Made by a program: the position numbers and the translations under genes. Below, in pieces: positions 52,501-61,500 of a DNA stretch of 64,000 bases. The notes beneath the pieces were generated by a model that searched no databases, was not told the origin of the DNA, and worked only from the letters and a program-made list of their open reading frames with translations. This stretch comes from Amphibalanus amphitrite (taxonomy: Eukaryota; Arthropoda; Thecostraca; Balanomorpha; Balanidae): positions 1 through 64,000 of the forward strand of contig NW_024882913.1 of assembly GCF_019059575.1 (NCBI RefSeq), given 5' to 3'. Position 1 is the first letter of the stretch. Every line of letters begins with the position of its first letter.

Positions 52501-55500
52501 TCCATTCACGCCGACTTTCATTGGCTAATGAAGGTGAGAAAATAAAAGCGAAGACGGTAGAATCTTATCACCGTTCGAGAATATCATTCAAAATTTCTCT
52601 TCTTATCTTCTATGCTTCTCAGCTCAACCATAACGTCACAACTAAACTTGATTATGATAGACCCTCGTACCGTGATATTCTAATTCAATGACGTAATGAC
52701 GTTTATGAAACATAATCATCATAAACGATCATCTGCTGACAGACGATTAGCTTCAACGTTTAAAAGCTCCTCTCTAAATCGTACGTTCCTTATCTAGACG
52801 CGGCATCTTTTAAGAGACGGGTCACCGCTAAATGCTGTTTACTTTGGACGTGTTATGGTTTTTAACCAGTCGAGTAGGCACAGAGTAAACGGAGGGCGCT
52901 ACAGGATGATATCATGGGTCGCTGACCTGTCGTAGCGGCTTTCATTGAGCTGACATGAGTCAGAGGGGCTGACCCTAGACTTGTGTTTGTTTGGAGATAT
53001 ATGCGTATCTTTTTCTAATCACAGATGGTATAGTAGACACTTTCAAAGGGCACTAGCACATACTAACTTCCAAAGCCGGCTGCATAAAATGGGATAACTG
53101 TAGGAACACCTCTTGTTCGTGTCTAGTGACCAAGCTTAACGGCCGGGCGTGAAAGGTCCCTGCTCCTATTATCCAGCATTATTGCTCGTATGACATTCGA
53201 TGCTAGAAGCCGACGCTGGACCGTGTGCTTGGGAACTGGCCTGAATTCGAACGAATTGCCTGCTTATTTAGACTGCTCGAACGTGTCCTTAGCTCCCATC
53301 CTCCAACTAATTGTGGATGTTTACTGTGACCACTGACCAGTGACTGGTATCTGACCTGAAAGCGACTCATCCCATACTTAGCCGTGATCCATGGCTCATC
53401 GTGTCTCGTCGATAACTCAAACTTGACTCATGCAATCATTGACCGTTAACCTGTGACCGGTCAGGTGGCCTGCACGTGGGACGACGTCCGGTCACTGCGC
53501 CAGGACATGGAGAGATCTCTGAGCTCCTCGTCTGTCCACTTCCGTATCAAACTGCTGGCCGCCGCCGAGCAGCTGCAGGTTGGTGATGTCTGGCTGAGAT
53601 GGACGATATGTTTGACTGTAAGCTAGCTGTAAGGACGGTAATGATTGGCAAGGCTGGGAGGATTGGATGTAATTTTGATGGCAATTGGCTTGGGAGGCGA
53701 CGAATAGTTGTGAGTTTGTTGATTAACTGGACTGGGAGGATCGTAATGCGCATTTGAATTATACCATGATTATTTTAGTGGTTGTCATTTGCCAGGTTTT
53801 ATGTTTTCAAGCAAACACCCGCTATAATGTATGGAATTAGAATATTTAGAGCCTTGAAATGATGCATGTATATGGTTTCAATTCAAACCATATTTTCTTA
53901 GCATTTACAAATAAAGTTAATTTTTATCCAACTGTAACTGCAATACCTACATCACACCGTCCTAAGCCTTAACACCCCGTCTCTACCTCTCTACAGTCGG
54001 CTCTGGGTGTTCAGGACCTGGGTCAGCTGTACTTCAAACCGCTGCGGGACAGCCATGGCACCCTGGTGTTCGTCGTCATCTACCACATGAGGTCAGTGAA
54101 GGAGATGGAGGGTTGGAGGGAGACGAAGTACCCCACTGTGTATGTCGTGTGGAGTAGACAGTAGACACTACTATGCATTTCAGACCCCATGAGACCCTGC
54201 TTTTCGGCGATAATTTCTTCAATTTTTGTCCAATTAGCTTGAAATTTTGGCAGACGATATTTCAGCTCAAGCGCCAATTTTTGTCAATATGGTCTCTTAA
54301 CAAAATATCAAAATTTAGAGCACTTGTCGTTGGCTCGTAATGTTAATCAGTTTTTGCACTCGGATAGAGGCTCGCTCGCTACCGCACCGGATTGGATAGG
54401 AGCGCTGGCCAATCACGTTGCGCCGGGCCCAACTAAACTCCGCCCACTGGCCGTGACCGCGATGGGTCTATGCCGCTTCAGTCGGTGTCAGCACCGCGGA
54501 GAGGTCGGAGCGGGACCACATACTGGAGACAAGTGAAGCTGGCAAAGTTGTTTCGGGACGAAAGCCAAAAAATTATCCGTTTGAGGGCATTTGGTATCCT
54601 CTTCACCTTATTTTGGTACTTAAACGTCGAACCAGCTCAGAATATTCAGAAGGATCAGAATCAAGGTAGGATCTATTGGAACGGGACCGGCCGTAGAAGG
54701 AAAGGTGGATAGACTCTTGGACTCTGAACATTTATTTAAGCTGGAGTTGCACCTATCTCATCGTCAGGTTGGGTCAGGTCACTACCCGATTACCTATAAG
54801 ATCATGTGTAAGCCTGTGCTTAACCCAAAAATATTGATATATTTGGCAGTGCCAATAAATGTTTCTGAGGAAGGCGCAGAAAGCAACAAAGTAGGATGAA
54901 GAGTCTCGGGCACGGCCGATTGCCTGGGGCATCGCTCCAGCGAAACGACCGTATTCGTGATTCGTGAAGCGGTGCGGGGCGCCGGGTGGGGCAGAAGCAT
55001 AATGTGTCGTATGGTAGAAATGGCCTTTAGTGTCATGCGGGCAGCTGATGTAGATAGCGCAGGTGTAGTTAGGGGAAAGTGGGGTAAGACGGGCACCTTA
55101 ACTTTGGAGCCATTTTTCGGCCGGTTAGAAACATCATAGAAACGGGAAACTGGGTGAAAACCTTTTTCAGACATTTTACTTTCATTTGCCAGAAGATGAG
55201 ACTTAGACCTGATTCAACAAATAAACTGCAGCTATTTTTGCAAAACCTTGCAAAAACCCGTCTTACCCCACCCCATGGGGTAAGACGGTCACATGGGTAG
55301 GGCAAGACGGCCAGCTTCTTTCACCGATCAGCGCAGCTCGCAACAAATGCCCGAGATTAGCCGCATTTATACAGTCGCTCGTTGGTCTCAAGTGCTTCGG
55401 AAATGGCAGTATACGAGATTCGTGCAGAAGGCGTATGCTCCTATATAGGCCCTAGTTCAGAAGCCATGTAGAACCGTTTTTCACATTCATTATTCGAGAA

Positions 55501-58500
55501 TAAACTGTGCCGAAGGAATATTGCTAACATGTCTGTGAGTATCGGAATCGAACATATTCTTATTAGAAATGCTTCTTTTTTCCTACAGCAACAAAAATAT
55601 TTTCACCATTACAGACCCATTGGGTTCATAGTTGCCCGTCTTACCCCAAACTCAATGTCAGAAGTTCAGCACGATTTTTCGCTGTGGACAATTTGATGCA
55701 GACAAAGCAAATCCGCCGTAAATGAACACTGTTGGCATATGAGTGTACCACAAGTGATTGCGAGTTTTTAACTCTATAGTGCTGTACACAAAAGCTTGCA
55801 CAATACATTATGGATGTTTTCAATGAAATGAGTGTTTTAAAGAAATCAAAATAAAAGATTATCGACTGAACACAAATTCACCAGACTTGAATGGTGGTGT
55901 GTAGTGGGAAAGGCAATTCTGGTCCTAACTTTTCTTGCTCGTAGCGCTATTGGTTTGGTCTGCAGAAGGGGTGCCCGTCTTACCTACCCTGACCGTCTTA
56001 CCCCACTTTCCCCTACCTACCACCTACCTTGGTTGTTTTCTCTTTTTTTGGCGGCAACACGGTCTCGACTTCCCCTCCTCGCTCGCCCAGGTGTCTGTGT
56101 CTGCCGATTCCTTCTTGTGTAGCTGAAAGACACCGAGCGGAGGGGAAGGAGACTGGGGAAGGAATGTGGTGATGGTGGGGTGGTGGGCGGGTCTGTTGGA
56201 TCCTAGGTTTTTTTCTCTCGCTGATGCCGGTGTGCAGGAACTCTTTCGGCGTCGGAAAACTATGGTGATGTTTTCCAGCGTTGCCTTTCTTTCACGGATT
56301 TTGTTTTTTGTTGGATTTGCTACTCACATATTTATTATACCTAATAATTCCATTGTCGTTGTAACATGCTTGGTGAGGGCAAACATTGGCATTATTTCCT
56401 TTCCCATTAATATTAAAGTATTGCCTGATTATCTCGTCTAGTGCTGCCATCTGTCGAATGTTGTTCTCCCTAGCTGTTCATCAACCTAGGGGTCGCCGCA
56501 GTCTGCCCTTTCACTAATGTCCCGTGATTTTCGCCGGCGCTAATACGGTCCCATTATCGCGGTGTCATGTGTGTGTTATTTGTTAAGACGTGCACAAAAA
56601 GAAATAGCAATGTGCAGCAGGCGGACGTTGGGCACTACACGAGAACGGTCATCAATAAACTCGTATCTTTTTTGTAAAACTTAAGTAACAGTAGGTATGT
56701 CCTCAATGGTGAGGAAACTATCTCTAGGCTTTACTTTTCATGTTTGCATTTCAACACACAAGCTCTGGGGGCAAAGTTAGTCTGGCGACCTCCTCAACCT
56801 AAGTCGATGATCAAATGGATTAGTCCTGAAGGTGTTCAATGCTTAGTTGCACCGGGATGATATAAATCGATCACGCCGGCATACATTCCTAATCAAATTT
56901 CATATATCAAACACATAAATTGCATCATGTTAAGATGCTGTTTTGCAATTTTGACGTAGTCTGACGCGATACATAATCTTACGCAATCATTTGAAATCAA
57001 CGCGTCTTTTATGCGCGTTTTTTTCACAAGCCCCGAATCTTGTGTGGAAATATATATTTTTTGTGACTGAACAAGGTGTACGTACATTTGTGATAGATAC
57101 AATTAGTCGAGGGCTTCAGCTGGTGCGTTACATGCGCGCTATTTAGCTCATTCGATGAAATTACGGCTGCAACGACAACTGCACGGCAGCTACGGTCCAT
57201 GCGAGCCGCCCCGGTGCGACAGCTACTGCCCCGCCCGCTCCACGCAGCCGACTGACCGGCCAAGGTCACTACCCCGTCCGCCGGGAGGGCGGAGCTTAAT
57301 GGTCACGTGTTTGTGACGTCACACCTACGCTTGGATAGCCTCTACTCCACTGACGGATTTACGAAGCCGATTTTAACATTACGAGGCAACGACAAGTACC
57401 CTAAAATTTGATATTTTGTTAAGAGATCATATTGGCGAAAATTGGCGCTTGAGCTGAAATGTGCACTGTGAAAATTTGAAGCAAATTGGACAAATAGTAA
57501 ATAAATTATCGCCGAAAATTAGGGTCTCATGGGGTCTGAAAAGCATAGTAGACGCGACGAATGCTGAGGACGTTTGTATCATGTATGTGAATAAACATAA
57601 CAAAGTATAGGACGTATGAGTCTGGTATGCTTCAACGGTACCGCACTAAAGGTAGCGGTGTTTGCATAGCTATCGTAGCAGAATAAGCTAGACTCAATAT
57701 CCGTGGTTAAATAAACCAAATCGTTGAGCGGCGAGCCACTATCGCTTTGAAGCGTCGCTGATAGTCGTATCATTGTTGCTTTTACGCACTGGTACCCATT
57801 AGACACAACAAACAAGGAAAGATTATCAGTAGTAGGATTGTTTTAGGTGACGCTTTAGAAGCATGTCAAAATAATTAAGTGCACCGGTGGATTATTAGGG
57901 TCAGATAGCATGAATTTACCAATCAAAACAGCGTATCGTAATTTTTGTTTTCACGTCATTCCACATTTAAATTGCATATAACATCATCAGTCGTCACACT
58001 CAATCTGAAAAGTGTTCTCACTGGCTCTGCTTCATCGCCCCCATAGTGTAGGTATTCACTGTAGCCCTTATCGCTAACCATTCACATTGTCACTTCTCGT
58101 CGCCAGGTCGGGCAAGCTTCCGTCGGCCTCTGTTAGGTGGCAGCAGGTGAACAAGCTGCAAAGGAAGGTCTCCACGTCGGAGGAAGAGCCGACTGTCGGC
58201 GAGAGTCTCATCTCTGAGATCAAGGTGAGGCGACAGAGACATCTGGTGGTGAGACATTTGGTGTCGGGGATAGGTAGGGAAAGCTAGTGGGGTCTTATCG
58301 CAAGCGATTAGCTGTGAGAAATGTCATGCTTGGAAATACCAATTTGGCATCCGGCACATAGTTAACACAAATAATTTAGGCAATGTGTCTGCGCGAATTC
58401 ATCGCTGCTGTTTTTGTCTTTTTGAGCCTGATCAATAGCTGATGTACCGTGTAAGTAGCGCTATAATTGCAGGATGAGCTACCTTCCAAAGTCGCTCGCT

Positions 58501-61500
58501 CATTTTGGTCTAAGCTCCAAATTCATTCAAAATAGCGAACCTCGAAAAATACAGATAACATCGCTCTCTCTTCTCGTCATCTCTATAACCTCAAACTTGC
58601 AGCACACTGACAGCAACCTCTCCCTCCACCAGGACATCATCACGTACCACATGGTCTCCTCGGTCGGCGTGTCCCGGGGACTCTACCTCGGCTACCTGCA
58701 ATGTCAGACGTCAGTCGACATCATACGGGTCAGCGTGTCCAAGGACAAGCCGAATGTCCTGCCGCACGTGCGCGTCAGAGACAACCCGCACGTCAGCAGG
58801 TGAGACGGTGGATGTGCTGGTCGCTGGAATACGTGGGGAGATTTAGTGTTGAGTTAGTGGAAGAGTTAGTGGAAGGTGAAGAGGCTTGTTTGTACGGGAG
58901 CTCAGTCTGGTGGTTACTGATAAATATGAACGCCAAACAGATCGATGATAGAAGTATAAATAAGTGGTGTACTTATTGAAGGGTCTTTGTATTATTTTTG
59001 CAAAGGCTCACTAGTCACTACATCCAGTGAGTGAATGTATTGTGATAACTTTCCCACACTTGTTGTGCAAGTACCAGTATAACGCCTTTTGTGGCGACTA
59101 ACGGAGCGAGCGAGAGGGTGGGCCTTGCACGTGCGAAATTGCGAGGGGGTACCTCCAACTGACTTGTGCACGGCACCTTACTAACCGGTCTCTAGCGATG
59201 TGCCAAATTTGAGCACAATCGGCCAAGCCGTTCTCGAGATCTGGAAGCGGCACCCTGCACGTGCGCACGTGCAAAATGGGTCCCAACTGACTTGTGCACG
59301 GCACCCTACTAACTGCTCCGTAACCGTGTACCAAATTTGAGCGCAATCGGTCCAGCCGTTCTCGAGATCTGGAAACGACCCCTGCACGTGCGCACGTGCA
59401 GCAGCACCCCAACTCTGGCACATGGATATGCATTGCCTAGTGGGTGCCTACCTACATGCCAACTCTCAGCGCAATCGGCCCAGTAGTTACCGAGATATTG
59501 TAACAATTACAAAAGTGACACCTCTTGGTTTTGCACGTGGCACGTGCATAAGGGGTCACCCACATGCATCGGGAATAGTGCAATACTTGGTAGAAGAGAT
59601 GAAGCTACCCTACAAAAATTACCGCATGTAAATCGGTCAAGTGGTTGCTGAGATATAAGCCTCGCAAAAGCGTGACTACGGCCGGCCGGCCGGCCGGCCG
59701 GCCGCTCATACTCAGAAATTTCCGTTAATCTAAGGAAAGACTACGCTCGCTTCGCTCGCTCCGTAATAAACGTTAATCTTAAAATTTGATTGACATCTAC
59801 TGCTATTAACCTAATCGCTCAACTCATCTTACTTGGTCGTCATGCAGATATCTCTCGCATGTTTGACTCTCGCATTGTATCCCTCTCAATTGACTCTAGC
59901 ATTTGCTGTCTATGGCACAGTGGTAACCCAGCGTTTCTGTGGTGTCTTTTCAGTGAGGAGTGGGAGTGGCTCCAGGAGAGCTCCTCCTACCGGCCGCCGA
60001 CCTCCGAGGAGGACGGTGACGTCACACCCGGCGTGACGTCATCCAGCTTGAGTGTGACGTCACGGTTCAGGACCCAGGTGGAGACAGCGGTACGGCGGCT
60101 GCTCAAACTGATGGACGTTCCCGCGGAACAGGCGGCCAATCACAGGTTAGAAAGGCGGGGTGGCGACCAATTAGGGGAGAGGAGGATGGGGAGTGACCAA
60201 TTTCAAGTGAGGAAGGAGGGTGGGTACTGGGCAGTCAATCAGGGGAGGGGAGAATGAAGGAGCGGCAAATCACAGTTGAGGAAGTGAGACACAATCAATT
60301 TAATCATTTTCCCCTCTTTTCCCCGAAAACCTGTCAAATGTGGAGGTCCTTAAGATTTTGCTCCCTTCTTCCGGACAGGCTGTACAGTACGGCATTGCTA
60401 TAGCTCCTACTCCGTTCCCCGGGTCAGGCTTGTGCCATTGTGGATTATAGAACGCTGAACTGCTAAACTTTCCATAGGATTCTCCCGGTAGGCTGCACCA
60501 GTAGGTCTTCTGCCACTCTCACCGCCTCTCCAGCCGACAATATATGCACAAAGTGAAGGTTTTGTAGTCCATGCATGCGCCCACTATCCAATACTAAAGT
60601 CCTAACAACTCCGGAGTTCTTTCTGGACAGGCTGTACAACGCCGAGGTGCTGTCCTAACAACTCCATTCTTTCTGGGCAGGCTGTATAACGCCGAGGTGC
60701 TGTCCTAACAACTCCATTCTTTCTGGGCAGGCTACACAACGCCGAGGTGCTGTCCTAACAACTCCATTCTTTCTGGGCAGGCTGTATAACGCCGAGGTGC
60801 TGTCCTAACAACTCCATTCTTTCTGAACAGGCTGTACAACGCCGAGGTGCTGGAGCTGAACGGCACCACCAGTTTCCTGCTGCTGGTACCGGCTGCTGAT
60901 CAGGTGTGCTCGATCAAACAGACGGAGGAGCTGACGGCGCCCAACGACTGCCTCCGCCTGCCCGTCCAGGTATGTGGTGAATGGATTTGTTGGGATAGTG
61001 ATGGTGATGTGCATAAAATAAGGTATAATTTAGGTACTGTTTATCATGTTGAGATTTGGCAGTGTTGGGTGTTTTCTGCGCCATTACGTCGTAGCGCTAG
61101 ACAGAGGCGCTTCTCCCACGCGTTAGGCGGCACGGGCGGACATCGATAGCAGCGCCTCTATCGGTCACTAGGGAAAGCTGGGCTGTAGGCGACGAAATAC
61201 CGGCTGAGTTGTCACAAGTTAAATAGGTTTATAGACATCCGTCTTGTGAAAAAGTTGAACTTTTGCCTTCAATATTTCTACAGGCAATTTTAGAAGTGCC
61301 TTCACATAGATTACAAAACCGTTTAAATTATTTTATTCACTTCAAGCCTTCCTTATTGTTCTTGATGATGCGGGAACTACTTCTAATTAGTGTTTCTAGC
61401 TTAGTAAAAGAACATATTGTGCAAACGATGAAAAAAGCATAAATGGAAGATTTTAAATGCAATTTTCTGTAACAAATATGTAATGGTAAATTCTCTACAC

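Larger units (their letters stand above)
54092..58106 (+). other. Intron 11
   Basis: About 4 kb, of which about 3.4 kb is one inverted-repeat element (54165-57555) containing a second element (55070-56015). The remaining 57560-58100 shows nothing recognisable. Confidence 0.8.

Noticed and set aside
59098..59506. Minus-strand overlapping frames of 65-111 codons
   Set aside because: They lie wholly within a degenerate tandem repeat and show repeat-driven periodic sequence.
60600..60850. CRISPR array
   Set aside because: Regular 50-bp period, but there are no distinct spacers. The whole unit is repeated, it contains splice signals, and the genome is eukaryotic.
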